Assembly (NCBI RefSeq): GCF_001636845.1
Contig: NZ_LITT01000062.1
Location: 186,001-250,000 of the forward strand
Source of the DNA: Clostridium ljungdahlii
GTDB taxonomy: Bacteria; Bacillota; Clostridia; Clostridiales; Clostridiaceae
DNA: 64,000 nt
Direction of reading: 5' to 3'
Shown piece by piece: positions 44,485-56,767 of the stretch. The position numbers and the translations under genes are program-made. Under the pieces are notes generated by a model, which did no database searches, was not told the DNA's origin, and saw only the letters and a list, made by a program, of their open reading frames with translations. Each line of letters begins with the position of its first letter. Position 1 is the stretch's first letter.

Positions 44485-44530
44485 CACCCCTAACATGTTT
44501 ATTTTGTAAATATAGATGTTAGGGGTGTTG
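44485..44530 (+). terminator. Hairpin terminator after eda
   Basis: CACCCCTAACAT pairs with ATGTTAGGGGTG (12 bp) across a 19-base loop; only a weak T tract follows. Confidence 0.6.
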
Positions 44531-44555
44531 CTAACAGTACATATTAAGACATAAA

Positions 44556-44583
44556 TTGACTTTTGATAAATAAAATTTACAAT
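44556..44583 (+). promoter_or_regulatory. Putative promoter of the chemoreceptor gene
   Basis: TTGACT (44556-44561), 16-base spacer, TACAAT (44578-44583). It suggests the chemoreceptor is transcribed separately from the eda unit. Confidence 0.5.
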
Positions 44584-44627
44584 AATAGTTAATAATTACA
44601 TATAAATGATTAGGGGGGTGATGTCTT

Positions 44628-46790
44628 ATGCAAAAAAATTACCTAAAAGTTTTTTCAGAAATATCAGTTGTATTACTAATTGTATTGTTGATTCGCATGC
44701 TTATCTTTGATTTTAATTTGTGTAATATAATTATTGCATTTTTTGTTTTGGCTCTGTACTTTATCTGTTTCATTACATTACATCGTAGTGCTAAATCTCT
44801 AAAAAATGTCTGTAAACAAGTTTCAAATATAAAAGGAGGAGATTTGACGGTTGCGATTGAGTCCAGGTCAAACGATGAACTGGGTATGATAGGAGATTCA
44901 ATTAATATTATGCTCGAAAATTTACGTAACCTGCTGAGTTTGATCAACGATGAGGCAGAAGAAATGTCTAAAAAGAGTGTAGAATTTGCCTCAGTGTCTG
45001 ATGAAACAAACCGAGGCATAAAAGTAATTTCAGCCACAATATCTGAAATTGCTGCAGGGTCTCAAGAAACTGGCGGCATGGCAGTTGAAGCTGCAAATAA
45101 GAATAGTCAAGTTTTTGAACTGGCCGAGAATACTGCAGAAGAGTCAAAAAAAGTACTTGAAAGTACGCGAAATGTTCTTCAATCGGCAAAAGAAGGCCAA
45201 ATGCTGATTGAAAAATCAGTATCGGTAATAAATGATATATCCAATGTTACCGACAATAATACAAAACTTGGTAATGAATTAAAAGATAAATCAACTGAGG
45301 TAAGTGGAATTGTTGATCTAATAAATAGCATTTCAGATCAAACTAATTTGTTGGCGTTAAATGCTGCGATTGAAGCAGCAAGAGCTGGAGAACATGGTAA
45401 GGGTTTCGCAGTTGTTGCTGAGGAAGTTCGTCAATTATCCAATCAATCGCAGCAGGCAGCAAAAAGAATAAGTAAAATAATAGAAGGTATGCTTTTAGAT
45501 ACGTCACAAGTAGTTAAGGCATTTGGAATTATGAGTAAAAGTACTGTCTCGGGTGTAGATACTATAAATAAAGCAAAGTGCAATTTTGAAAGTATTATAA
45601 ACAGCATTGAAAAATCAAGGGAAAAACTACAGCAAGTGGTTACTCATGCGAATAATCAATCAAAAGCTACCAACGATTTGATGTCTACAGTGCATAATGT
45701 AGCTGCTATTGCGGAAGAATCTTCAGCTTCCACGCAAACTGTATCTGAAAATAGTGAACAAATTTCTAAATCAATCGCTTCAATAGCTGGAAATGCAAAG
45801 AAACTTTCAAATATGGCCGGCAATTTGGAGCAGGCACTTTTCAAATTTAAGTTTTCAAATGTGAGAACTCTCAGAGTTGGCTTTGAAATGACGAATAATT
45901 CTATATGCTATGCCGGTATGGAGAGATTTGGACAGGCATTGGAAAAACGTACCGATGGCCGGTATAAACTTAAGATTTACCATAGTGCACAACTTGGAAC
46001 AGGTATGGATATGATAGAGATGTTGGGTAAAGGTACTCTTGAAATGACATATCCGTCGTTTTCAACATTGGCTTGCTTTGACAAGAGATTTATGATATTT
46101 GATTTTCCTTTTATATTCAAAAACGAGCATATAGCAGACAAAGTACTTAATGGTACTTTTGCAAGAAAGTTATTGGATATGCTTGAGGAATATGGATTTT
46201 ATGGACTTGCATTTGCTGAAAATGGTTTCAGGGATACTACCAATTCTGTACGTCCCATAACAAAATTAGAAGATATTAAAGGTTTAAGAATCAGGACAAT
46301 GGAAAATGATTTGCATATTGATACCTGGAAGTATTTAGGCGCAGAACCTGTACCACTTCCTTATGCAAAATTATATAATGCAATGCGTAAAAAGGAAATA
46401 GATGGCCAAGAGAATCCTGTTACGGCAATTTACGGTGATAGATTTGACGAGGTTCAAAAGTATTTGACGTTGACCCATCATGTATATTCACCATTCGTAC
46501 TTATGTATTCAAAAAAATTGTGGGATACGGTTCCGGAAGACGATAAAAAAATCATTATAGAATGTGCCAAAGAAGGAGCACTTTATACTACAGAGGTTAA
46601 TAGAAAGAGAGTTGACAGATGTTTATTGGAATTAAAATCCAGAGGAATGAAAGTTGATTCTATAAGTCCGAATGAAATGGTTAAAATTAAGGATGCTGTC
46701 AAACCTGTTGTTGATAAATACAAAAATGAAATCGGTAAAGAATTAGTAAAAGAGCTATTTGATGAGATTGAAAAAGCTGAAGGAATATAG
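44628..46790 (+). CDS. Chemoreceptor (MCP) with C-terminal DctP-like solute-binding domain
   Basis: 720-aa fusion. Two close membrane helices (about residues 8-26 and 28-48) leave almost no extracytoplasmic loop. HAMP follows (about 50-100), then a full MCP signalling domain with the hairpin tip [20 protein letters not shown] near residue 240. From about residue 411 to the end lies a TRAP-type periplasmic binding-protein fold ([65 protein letters not shown]), as in DctP. By this topology the binding domain would be cytoplasmic. It follows the sugar-acid genes, so an intracellular organic or sugar acid ligand is a reasonable guess. Confidence 0.88.
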   Translation: MQKNYLKVFSEISVVLLIVLLIRMLIFDFNLCNIIIAFFVLALYFICFITLHRSAKSLKNVCKQVSNIKGGDLTVAIESRSNDELGMIGDSINIMLENLRNLLSLINDEAEEMSKKSVEFASVSDETNRGIKVISATISEIAAGSQETGGMAVEAANKNSQVFELAENTAEESKKVLESTRNVLQSAKEGQMLIEKSVSVINDISNVTDNNTKLGNELKDKSTEVSGIVDLINSISDQTNLLALNAAIEAARAGEHGKGFAVVAEEVRQLSNQSQQAAKRISKIIEGMLLDTSQVVKAFGIMSKSTVSGVDTINKAKCNFESIINSIEKSREKLQQVVTHANNQSKATNDLMSTVHNVAAIAEESSASTQTVSENSEQISKSIASIAGNAKKLSNMAGNLEQALFKFKFSNVRTLRVGFEMTNNSICYAGMERFGQALEKRTDGRYKLKIYHSAQLGTGMDMIEMLGKGTLEMTYPSFSTLACFDKRFMIFDFPFIFKNEHIADKVLNGTFARKLLDMLEEYGFYGLAFAENGFRDTTNSVRPITKLEDIKGLRIRTMENDLHIDTWKYLGAEPVPLPYAKLYNAMRKKEIDGQENPVTAIYGDRFDEVQKYLTLTHHVYSPFVLMYSKKLWDTVPEDDKKIIIECAKEGALYTTEVNRKRVDRCLLELKSRGMKVDSISPNEMVKIKDAVKPVVDKYKNEIGKELVKELFDEIEKAEGI

Positions 46791-46900
46791 AAAGCAGCTT
46801 CTATTAATTTTTAAACTAATACTTAAACACTATATTAAAACATAGCCTTAACTTTAAAGAAACCCTATAACTGACAAATTCACATTAATATTCATTGTAG

Positions 46901-46956
46901 AAAGTTTCAAATTTGTTTTTTAAGCAATATAAGCATAACAAATTTGAGACTTTTTG
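46901..46956 (+). terminator. Terminator after the chemoreceptor gene
   Basis: AAAGTTTCAAATTTGTT (46901-46917) pairs with AACAAATTTGAGACTTT (46937-46953), one mismatch, then T run. The rest of the 319-base gap to the collagen-like gene is AT-rich with no gene and no confident promoter. Confidence 0.75.
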
Positions 46957-47079
46957 CATATAATTTTTTACCACTTTTCAAGTGATAATTAAAAATCTTA
47001 TAAACTTAGTGTTTTTTTGTATCCTATTTTAGTGCAAAAACATATATTGTAATAGCATAATTATAGAACAGCATAATGA

Positions 47080-49002
<1,923 letters not shown>

Positions 49003-49017
49003 AGTATAATATAATTC

Positions 49018-49052
49018 ATACTGGCTATTTTTTAAAATGGCCAGTATTTTTT
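49018..49052 (+). terminator. Intrinsic terminator after the collagen-like gene
   Basis: ATACTGGC (49018-49025) pairs with GCCAGTAT (49040-49047) and is followed by T5. Confidence 0.75.
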
Positions 49053-49127
49053 AATGACATAAAGCTTGTATCATCTTTTTTTTGTTTTCATATTATATAG
49101 CGTACTAAATTTTAAGGAAGTGATTAT

Positions 49128-50200
49128 ATGATAACTGTAAGTTTATGTATGATAGTAAAAAATGAGGAAGATACTATAGGAAGATGTCTAGATTCTGTAA
49201 AAGAGGTAGTAGATGAGTTCGTAATAGTAGATACAGGATCTTCTGACAATACTAAAAATGTGATAAAAAAATATACTAATAATATTTATGATTTTAAATG
49301 GATTGATGATTTTTCAGCTGCAAGAAACTTTGCATTTAGTAAAGCAACTAAAGAGTATATTTTCTGGTTAGATGCCGATGATATACTACTTCCTGAAGAT
49401 ATAAAAAAGTTTAAATTTTTAAAGAAAAATTTAGACACCTCCATAGATTCTGTAACAATGAAATACAATATAAGTTTTGATGAATATGGGAATATAACTA
49501 CAAGCTATCGACGTAATAGATTAGTCAAAAGAGAAAAAAATTTAAATGGATTGGATTTGTCCATGAGTATTTAGAAGTGTATGGAAATATAATTAATAGC
49601 GAAATTAGCATAACTCATAAGAAAATAAACTATTCTCCTAACCGTAATCTTGAGATTTTTCGAAATAAATTAAAAGAAGGTGTAGAGTTTACTCCTAGGG
49701 ATATATTATACTATGGAAATGAATTATACGAACATGAAATATTTGAAGAAGCTTTAAAATATTATAATAGTTTTTTAGATTCAAAAAAAGGATGGTATGA
49801 AGATAACATTTATGTTTGCGGAAATATATGTGATTATTATCAATCAATTAATAATGGTGAGGAATCCCGTAAATATGCCTTTAAAAGCTTTGAATATGAT
49901 GCTCCGAGAGCCGAAGCATGTTGTAGACTTGGCTTTTCTTTTTTACAAGAAAACAAGATTAATCAAGCAATATTTTGGTATGAAACAGCTGCAAACCTGA
50001 AAAAACCAAAAGATAGTTTAGGATTTTTTAATGATGCCTGTTGGACATGGCTTCCGCATTTACAATTGTGTGTTTGCTATGACAGATTAGGTAATCATAA
50101 ATTAGCTTATGATCACAATGAAGTGGCTAGTAAGTTTATACCTAATAATAAAAAAATACTTTATAATAGAAAGTATTTTAAAAGTATAGGATTAAAATGA
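49128..50200 (+). pseudogene. Family 2 glycosyltransferase with TPR-like tail, frameshifted
   Basis: Two adjacent frames make one protein. 49128-49574 encodes a GT2 catalytic domain (SLCMIVKNEEDTIGRCLDSV, VDTGSSDNT, ARNFAFSKA, WLDADD) ending at a stop after LNGLDLSMSI. Adding one base in the A7T3 tract at about 49534-49543 restores FKWIGFVHEYLEVYGNIINS and continues into 49577-50200, a TPR-like half. Homologues of this type read straight through that sequence. Either a true pseudogene, a phase-variable gene or a sequencing error. Located between a collagen-like protein and other glycosyltransferases, so it probably glycosylated that protein. Confidence 0.82.
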
Positions 50201-50278
50201 TAATTTAAGTAATTTATGTTTTTCTCTAAATTAGTATATTTTTAAAAATAAAAGCTAGTAAAAAAAGTCTGTAAGTAT

Positions 50279-50322
50279 AGTTTTCTATGATAAATCAAAA
50301 TATCATAGAAAACTGTTTTATT
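50279..50322 (+). terminator. Terminator after the frameshifted glycosyltransferase
   Basis: 14-bp perfect stem AGTTTTCTATGATA (50279-50292) with TATCATAGAAAACT (50301-50314), then GTTTTATT. May also serve the convergent gene. Confidence 0.75.
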
Positions 50323-50390
50323 ATGGGAAAAAGAGCAGTATAGATACTATGCTTAATTACCTAAGTCTTATACAAACAAAACTATAGAAG

Positions 50391-52337
50391 CTATTCCCAC
50401 TTTATCAACCTTGGATTTTCATCTAGGATAGATTTATATTGTTCTAAAATTCCATACTTACCTTGAGGATCTGCTTTTAAATATCTAATATATTTAGATT
50501 GCCTTAGTTCTTTGGTTGACCAACCCAAATGCTTTAATTTTACATAACATATACATCCAGGTAAGCTAAATATATTTTCAGGAATCCTTCCACAATGAAG
50601 AGGTTTTTCCTGCCAATTATAATTAAAATTAGGCTGATATCTTATTAAAAACGGCCTATAATACTTATGTGCTCTCCAATAAAAATCTTCTCTATAATGA
50701 CTCTCATCCCACATATCATATAGTCTAAAAGCATAATAATCAAAATTAGGTTGATTAATTAATTCTCTAATAATTTTACATATTCTATCTTCAAAAATTT
50801 CATCAGCATCTAAAAATAATATCCAGTCTGGATTTGTATTTGCTGTTATTTTCCACAATTGTTTTCTTAAAATGACTTCATTATTAAATCCATGTTTTTC
50901 ATTTTGTACCAATGTTAGTGGTATATTTTCAAATACCTTTTTGCATATTTCAACCGAGTTGTCTTCACTAGCGTCATCCAAAATTACAACATTATCTACA
51001 TATTTAGCTGCATGTGTTAAAACTTTTTCTAAAAATTTCCCACTTTCATTTCTCATAAGCATGGCAAGTGTTATTTTATTTTTTTCATCTTTATTTATTC
51101 TTATCCGTTCCTCTAATAAATCCAAAATATTGTATCCAAAGAGAGGTTTGTTATCGTTATTTATAAGCTTTATATTTTCTATTAGCATAGATTGCTTATT
51201 TAATTGTAAATTACAAATAAAAATTTTTGTAGAATTTTCTGTGATACTTTTATTTTCTAATTGAAATTTACATATTATATTAATTTTGTTTTCGTTAATA
51301 TTCATTTTATCAGTATTAATATCAAGTATATTTATATTACAAATAAGCTTTTTCCCTAATACATACTTTATAATATTATTTTTGTCCTTATTAAATTTAT
51401 CTGCATAGACAGAACATAAATATTTATTTACCTCAAAATTATTAATATTGTTATAATCATAGGAATAAAAATTTTTTAAAAAATTTCTTGCAAAATTATC
51501 TATATACAAAGAATTGTTAATATCATATATACATTTATTTCTAAATTTTTCTACTTCTTTTAAATTATCTTTTCTATATATATGATAGGCTGGGTAAGTG
51601 GTGTCAACATACAATTTCAGACCTAAAGCTGCTGCTCTTATGCAAAAATGTCTATCTTCTCCCCAAAATGATAAATTATAGATTTTGTTAAAGTTAACTC
51701 CCTTCTCAATAGCTCCTTTGCTTATCAAAGTACATGCGCCTAAACCACCTACTTCATATATACCTGGCTTTTTTAGTTTTTCTATAAAGTCTGTATATTT
51801 TTTATTAAATTCATCTTGAGATAATATTTCATTTCTTCCTTTATTAACAAATGAATATTCGTCACACATCCAAACTTGTGGTAATTCACTGGAATCTTTT
51901 TGCCACCTAGTCCAAAATATTTCAGATATTATATCTTTATTACTATTGATTAAACTTAATAATGTTTTGGGATGCAGCATTATATCTGAATCTATTAAAA
52001 ATAAATAATCATAATGATTTTTTTTAGCATGGTCTATAATTCTATTTTTATATTCTGCTATTTTCCAAATTAAACTTTCTTTCCAATAATGCATATCCTC
52101 CGTACGAATATAATTGTCTATTTTATCTCCTTTTTCAATTATAACTTTATCATTTGATTCCAAAGAGAAATTTTTGAGCAAGTTACTTGAATTAACATCA
52201 TCATTATCATCTATAAAAAAATAGTTTATTGAAATGTCTTTCTTTATCATATTTTTCAAAAAGCTTATAAAGTTCTCTAATATATCACATGATTGTCTTA
52301 TAGGGCTTCCAATTAAAATTCTTCTATTTCCATGCAT
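50391..52337 (-). CDS. Two-domain glycosyltransferase
   Basis: About 648 aa. The N-terminal glycosyltransferase domain (residues 1-280) has RILIGSPIRQ, LFLIDSDIMLHP as DxD-like motif and FWGEDRHFCIRAAALG. A linker of about 130 residues follows, then a second GT2 domain (about 420-640) with LAMLMRNESGKFLEKVL, ILDDASEDNS and ILFLDADEIFE. Two catalytic centres suggest it adds two sugars of one glycan. Start at ATG 52337, with GGGAGGG six bases upstream. Convergent with the frameshifted gene and divergent from the next one. Confidence 0.82.
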   Translation of the reverse strand: MHGNRRILIGSPIRQSCDILENFISFLKNMIKKDISINYFFIDDNDDVNSSNLLKNFSLESNDKVIIEKGDKIDNYIRTEDMHYWKESLIWKIAEYKNRIIDHAKKNHYDYLFLIDSDIMLHPKTLLSLINSNKDIISEIFWTRWQKDSSELPQVWMCDEYSFVNKGRNEILSQDEFNKKYTDFIEKLKKPGIYEVGGLGACTLISKGAIEKGVNFNKIYNLSFWGEDRHFCIRAAALGLKLYVDTTYPAYHIYRKDNLKEVEKFRNKCIYDINNSLYIDNFARNFLKNFYSYDYNNINNFEVNKYLCSVYADKFNKDKNNIIKYVLGKKLICNINILDINTDKMNINENKINIICKFQLENKSITENSTKIFICNLQLNKQSMLIENIKLINNDNKPLFGYNILDLLEERIRINKDEKNKITLAMLMRNESGKFLEKVLTHAAKYVDNVVILDDASEDNSVEICKKVFENIPLTLVQNEKHGFNNEVILRKQLWKITANTNPDWILFLDADEIFEDRICKIIRELINQPNFDYYAFRLYDMWDESHYREDFYWRAHKYYRPFLIRYQPNFNYNWQEKPLHCGRIPENIFSLPGCICYVKLKHLGWSTKELRQSKYIRYLKADPQGKYGILEQYKSILDENPRLIKWE

Positions 52338-52583
52338 TAAATTCCCTCCCATATAATTTCACTGTAAATAATAAGTATAGGATCATTACTTACTAAATTA
52401 TTTTCATTTATATATTATTCATAAATTTCAATTTTGCCTATAAATAAAAATCGATATGATTTAATACTATAATTTCATTGTGAAATAATTTATGCTTAAA
52501 AATTAATTGTATAATAGTTAACTAAAATTATTACAACTTCATATAATGTATTTAGAATTTATATAAATAAGGGGTCGATTGTA

Positions 52584-54113
52584 ATGAATATTTATATGAT
52601 ACCGTTTTTTGTAAATAAAGAAAATTATGGTGAAGAAATGAATATGGCATCCCAATGTTTGAAAAGTTTATCTTATTCTAAAGATGTTAATATATTGATT
52701 TTCAATCAGGGATGCTTGTCTAATAAAGAGCTGGATGAAATTTTGCAAAAATTCAATTTTAACTATGAAATAATTGGTATTGGTGAAAATGTAGGAATTA
52801 CACTATCCAGATATATAGGACTTAGATATATTATAGAAAATTATTCTAATATTAATTATGTTATAGAAGCTCATATTGATATGATTTTCCCTCCTAATTG
52901 GCAAGAACCATTAATACAATACTTGGATTCATCTGAAGAACCAATGATATCTCCTGCAATAATAACTAATTTTTCAGATGATGCTTTTCCCAATAAAAAT
53001 ACTACTCTAGAAGATAAAATTAAATATTTGTCCACAATGGGAGAAAATAAATTTACTAATGGATTTGTGCATCCTGTTATTCATAAATTAAGTATATTAA
53101 AAGAAATATGTCCATATGATGTTGGATTTTTAACAGGTACTCAAGGTTATGAAGATGATAGTATTTTATTAGGATATAATTATTATATGGGTACCAATAA
53201 AAAATGGTTGCCTAAAATTTATCATAAATCCTATGTTTATCATAAGACATTATTTCAAAGATTTAAACTTCAAAATGTGTCTGAATCTTTTAATAAAAAT
53301 TATCTAGGATTAAAATCACAGTATGGAGCATATGGATTAAAAGAATTAAGTAGAATTTATCCAAACAATGATTTTTTCATAGGTGAATATCGTAAATCTA
53401 TAGTAAATCCCAATATATACAAAAAGTATAATATGTATATTGAAAAAAACAGTTCTAAAACAAAATCTCCTATAGACAAAAAATCTTCAAGATTTATAGT
53501 TACTACAGATGAGAAAAAAACAAACTGCTTATTAAAAATTCCTAATGATTGGTGGAGCAGATGTTACGAATATGCCTGGGCATCAAACTTTTTAGAAAAA
53601 AATGATACCTGTTTAGATGCAGCTTGCGGTGTTCCTCACCCTTTCAAATTTTATTTAGCCAGCATATGCAAAAATGTATATGCATGTGATATTGATACTG
53701 ATATTTTAGATGAAAATAAAATTTTATCAAGAGTTAGCCAATATTTTGATGAAGAAGATATTAAAGAGGCTGCAAAATATATAAATAGAATAAACTTTTC
53801 AAATAGCAGTTTGACAAATCTTCCCTATGAGGATAATAAATTTGACAAAGTTTATTGTATTTCGGTACTTGAGCATCTCTCAAATGGTGATAAAGGAGAA
53901 TCTATTAATGAGTTTTACAGAGTTTTAAAAAAAGATGGCTTACTTGTATTAACCGTTGATTATCCAACTGCAGATATAAATTTATTAGTTAACAATTTAA
54001 AAAATGCAGGATTTAAATTTGTAGATTTATTTGATTGTAAAATATATCCTAATGCTATATATTCTAAATTATTAGGCGGATTATATTGTTTCAGATTATT
54101 ATTAAAAAAATAA
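52584..54113 (+). CDS. Glycosyltransferase-methyltransferase fusion
   Basis: 509 aa. The N-terminal half (about 1-265) looks like a GT-A glycosyltransferase (IGENVGITLSRYIGLRYII, IEAHIDMIFPPNW, TGTQGYEDDSILLG). The C-terminal part (about 310-509) is a class I SAM methyltransferase (CLDAACGVPHPF, ACDIDTDIL, FDKVYCISVLEHLSNGDKG, FYRVLKKDGLLVLTVD). It would transfer and O-methylate a sugar, reminiscent of methylated sugars on spore-surface collagen-like proteins; that function is inferred. AAGGGGTCG ribosome site. Confidence 0.78.
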   Translation: MNIYMIPFFVNKENYGEEMNMASQCLKSLSYSKDVNILIFNQGCLSNKELDEILQKFNFNYEIIGIGENVGITLSRYIGLRYIIENYSNINYVIEAHIDMIFPPNWQEPLIQYLDSSEEPMISPAIITNFSDDAFPNKNTTLEDKIKYLSTMGENKFTNGFVHPVIHKLSILKEICPYDVGFLTGTQGYEDDSILLGYNYYMGTNKKWLPKIYHKSYVYHKTLFQRFKLQNVSESFNKNYLGLKSQYGAYGLKELSRIYPNNDFFIGEYRKSIVNPNIYKKYNMYIEKNSSKTKSPIDKKSSRFIVTTDEKKTNCLLKIPNDWWSRCYEYAWASNFLEKNDTCLDAACGVPHPFKFYLASICKNVYACDIDTDILDENKILSRVSQYFDEEDIKEAAKYINRINFSNSSLTNLPYEDNKFDKVYCISVLEHLSNGDKGESINEFYRVLKKDGLLVLTVDYPTADINLLVNNLKNAGFKFVDLFDCKIYPNAIYSKLLGGLYCFRLLLKK

Positions 54114-54157
54114 TGTAATAACTTTAATCGGGATGAAAATATAGCTAATATTATAAT

Positions 54158-54331
54158 TTGGATACAATAGCAGTAGAAGCAGCAATTCACCCTATATATA
54201 AATGCAAATATCATGGATGTACTGTACAAACTGGTTCTAATGGTGCACAAGGAATTCAAGGGGTTGTTGAACTTATTGGCAATAGCTCCATTGTTCCATT
54301 TGCATCAGAAAATGAAAAACCCATCTTTTAA
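54158..54331 (+). pseudogene. Possible gene remnant, 57 codons
   Basis: An open stretch beginning LDTIAVEAAIHPIYKCKY and ending SENEKPIF has protein-like composition, but no ribosome site and a stop just upstream. It contains GSNGAQGIQG, a short glycine-rich piece. No family recognised. It lies in a 424-base gap between the methyltransferase fusion and degV; the rest of the gap is AT-rich and featureless. Confidence 0.35.
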
Positions 54332-54537
54332 ATAAATATACTGCTTTTATTATTTTATAAAGCCTTTAACACATAAAAGTTATTAACCTTATACTTTTAA
54401 ATCTCGATTGGGAAAGTTTGTTTTAAATTTGCATATGTTAGTATAGCTAATACAATAGGTTTTTGATATAATATTATATGGAAACATATGTAAGGGAACT
54501 ATGGCATAGATAATATATTATATTGGGGGAGATATTG

Positions 54538-55407
54538 GTGACAGTACCTATAATTATGACAGATGCATCCTGTGATTTGCCAGGAAGTTTTATGAAAAAA
54601 AATAATATACAATTTTTGGGGTTGATGTGTCACTTTAAAAACAAAGATTATGAGGACGATTTTGGTAAATCATTAAGCTATGAGGAATTTTATAAAGGTC
54701 TTGAAAATGGAGAAATGCCATATACATCACAGATAAATGAATACAGGTTTACTGAAAAATTTAAAGAATTGCTGAAACAGAAAAGACCTATCATATACAT
54801 AGGAATGTCATCTGGAATAAGTGGAACTTTTAATAGCTCGAAACTAGCAAAGAATGCGATTTTAAGCGAATTTGAAGACGCAGATATAACCTTGATAGAC
54901 AGCAAAAGTTCTTCTATTGGGCTCGGAATTTTAGTATACTACGCTTGTAAAATGGCACAGGAAGGTTTAAGCAAAGATGAGATTGTAAATTGGGTGAACA
55001 ATAATAGGCTAAAGATGAATCATTGGTTTGTGGTAGAAGATTTAAAGCATTTAAAGAGAGGCGGCAGAATATCTTCATCTAAAGCTATTGTAGGTACTCT
55101 TTTGGATGTAAAGCCTATTATATACATTGAAAATCAAGGAGAACTTAAAAATGTAACAAATGTTAGAGGAAGAAAAAAAGCTATAAAATATCTGGTAGAA
55201 AGATTTAGAGAAAGAGCCTTAGATAATGAAAATCAGGTTATAGGTATATCTCATGGAAATTGTATAGAAGATGCTAAGCTTTTAAAAAATATAATAGAGA
55301 GAGAATTTCCAAACAATAGATTTATCATAAACATGTTGGGTGTGGGTATGGCTGCTCACTGCGGCAGTGGGATGCTTTCACTCTGTTTTTTGGGAAATAA
55401 AAGATGA
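54538..55407 (+). CDS. DegV-family fatty-acid-binding protein
   Basis: 289-aa DegV/FakB-type protein that binds a fatty acid for the FakA kinase in phospholipid synthesis. Motifs: IIMTDASCDLPGSF, TSQINEYRF, IGMSSGISGTFNSSKLA, RGGRISSSKAIVGTLLDVKPI and the C-terminal GVGMAAHCGSGM. Start chosen at GTG 54538, seven bases after GGGGGA; TTG 54523 and TTG 54535 are alternatives. Separate transcription unit with a strong terminator. Confidence 0.88.
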   Translation: MTVPIIMTDASCDLPGSFMKKNNIQFLGLMCHFKNKDYEDDFGKSLSYEEFYKGLENGEMPYTSQINEYRFTEKFKELLKQKRPIIYIGMSSGISGTFNSSKLAKNAILSEFEDADITLIDSKSSSIGLGILVYYACKMAQEGLSKDEIVNWVNNNRLKMNHWFVVEDLKHLKRGGRISSSKAIVGTLLDVKPIIYIENQGELKNVTNVRGRKKAIKYLVERFRERALDNENQVIGISHGNCIEDAKLLKNIIEREFPNNRFIINMLGVGMAAHCGSGMLSLCFLGNKR

Positions 55408-55424
55408 TTATATTGATTAAATTA

Positions 55425-55462
55425 AAAATTACTACTGCATTTAAATTCAGTAGTAATTTTTT
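55425..55462 (+). terminator. Intrinsic terminator after degV
   Basis: AAATTACTACTG pairs with CAGTAGTAATTTT across a ten-base loop and continues into T8. Confidence 0.85.
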
Positions 55463-55474
55463 TTACAAAACATA

Positions 55475-55503
55475 TTGAAATTTTATAAATTAACTGGTAT
55501 TAT
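55475..55503 (+). promoter_or_regulatory. Promoter of the his operon
   Basis: TTGAAA (55475-55480), 17-base spacer, TATTAT (55498-55503) with extended TGG. The leader to hisZ is about 65 bases, too short for a T-box, and no such structure is seen. Confidence 0.65.
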
Positions 55504-55573
55504 ATCAATAACGTTTAATTTATCACTACATTGAATTAAAGTGATACTGTAATGAAATAAGGAAGTGATACTC

Positions 55574-56752
55574 ATGACTAATTGGAAAAAGTATATACCT
55601 GAGGGAACAAAGGATATTTTGTTTAATGAATGCGCGGAAAAAGTGAAGATAGAAAACATATTAAAAAAAATCTATATACAAAGTGGATTTATGGAAGTAA
55701 AGTCACCAACATTAGAATTCTATGATGTGTTTAATGGAGAAAATGCAACTTTACCGCAGGAAAAAATATATAAATTGATTGATAATCAGGGAAGAATTTT
55801 AGCTTTAAGGGCAGATATGACTACCCCTATTGCTAGAATTGCAGGTACAAAATTGAAGGAGGTAGTTCATCCTCTAAGACTTTGTTACACTTCCAATGTG
55901 TATAGAGTCAGTGAAAGTTTAAATGGAAAAAATAGTGAGATAACTCAATCTGGTATTGAAATAATAGGCATAGAAGGTATCGGAGGAGACGCTGAAGTTA
56001 TAGTAACAGGAATAAAGGCACTTTTAAGTTGTGGACTTGAGAATTTTAAAATAGAACTTGGACATGCAGAATTATTTAAAGCACTAGTAGATGGAGTAAA
56101 TTTGGATTATGAAGAAAGAGAGAAACTTAGAAAGAGTATAAATAATAAAAATTTTACTGCTTTAAATAATATACTTCTTGAAAACAAAGATAAATTTGAA
56201 GAAAGCTCTTTAAAGTCTTTGAAAGAACTTCCTAAGTTATTTGGAGGAATGGAGGTAATTGAAAGAGCCTCTCATCTTATGAAAGATAACAAGAGAGCGT
56301 TAAGGGCTTTAGAAAGTATAAAAAAGGTGTATGAGATTGTAAGGAGCATTGGTTTTGAAAAATATCTAGCTCTTGATTTAGGAATGGTACACAACATAGA
56401 TTATTATACTGGCATAATATTTAGAGGTTACACTCATGGATTTGGAGGAAATATATTAAGTGGAGGAAGGTATGACAATTTGATAGCCCAATTTGGAGAT
56501 AGTCAGCCTGCTACAGGATTTGCTATGGATGTAGATGGAATAATCACTTCACTTGAAGAGAATGGACAGTTGTGCTGTGAAAAAAATACTAAGGTTCTTG
56601 TATATTATGGGGAAGAAAGTTTTGGAAAAGCTTATGAAAAGGCTGAAAGCTTAAGAAATCAGGGTATAGTTACAGAGTTAAGCCCTTTTAGTGATGAAAG
56701 TAAAGCAAGAAAATATGCAGAGAAAAAAAATATGGAATTCATAAAAATATAG
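55574..56752 (+). CDS. hisZ: ATP phosphoribosyltransferase regulatory subunit
   Basis: HisRS-like protein without tRNA charging activity, needed by the short form of HisG. 392 aa with class II synthetase-like motifs (ALRADMTTPIAR, YTSNVYR, GLDLGMVHNIDYYTGIIF-type motif, GGRYDNLIAQFG). ATG 55574 follows AAGGAAGTG; the GTG at 55565 lies within that site. First gene of ten contiguous his genes. Confidence 0.93.
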   Translation: MTNWKKYIPEGTKDILFNECAEKVKIENILKKIYIQSGFMEVKSPTLEFYDVFNGENATLPQEKIYKLIDNQGRILALRADMTTPIARIAGTKLKEVVHPLRLCYTSNVYRVSESLNGKNSEITQSGIEIIGIEGIGGDAEVIVTGIKALLSCGLENFKIELGHAELFKALVDGVNLDYEEREKLRKSINNKNFTALNNILLENKDKFEESSLKSLKELPKLFGGMEVIERASHLMKDNKRALRALESIKKVYEIVRSIGFEKYLALDLGMVHNIDYYTGIIFRGYTHGFGGNILSGGRYDNLIAQFGDSQPATGFAMDVDGIITSLEENGQLCCEKNTKVLVYYGEESFGKAYEKAESLRNQGIVTELSPFSDESKARKYAEKKNMEFIKI

Positions 56753-56767
56753 GAGCGTAGAATTGAT

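Noticed and set aside
55504-55573. Histidine T-box in the his leader
   Set aside because: The leader is too short and lacks the T-box AGGGTGG-type sequence and terminator.
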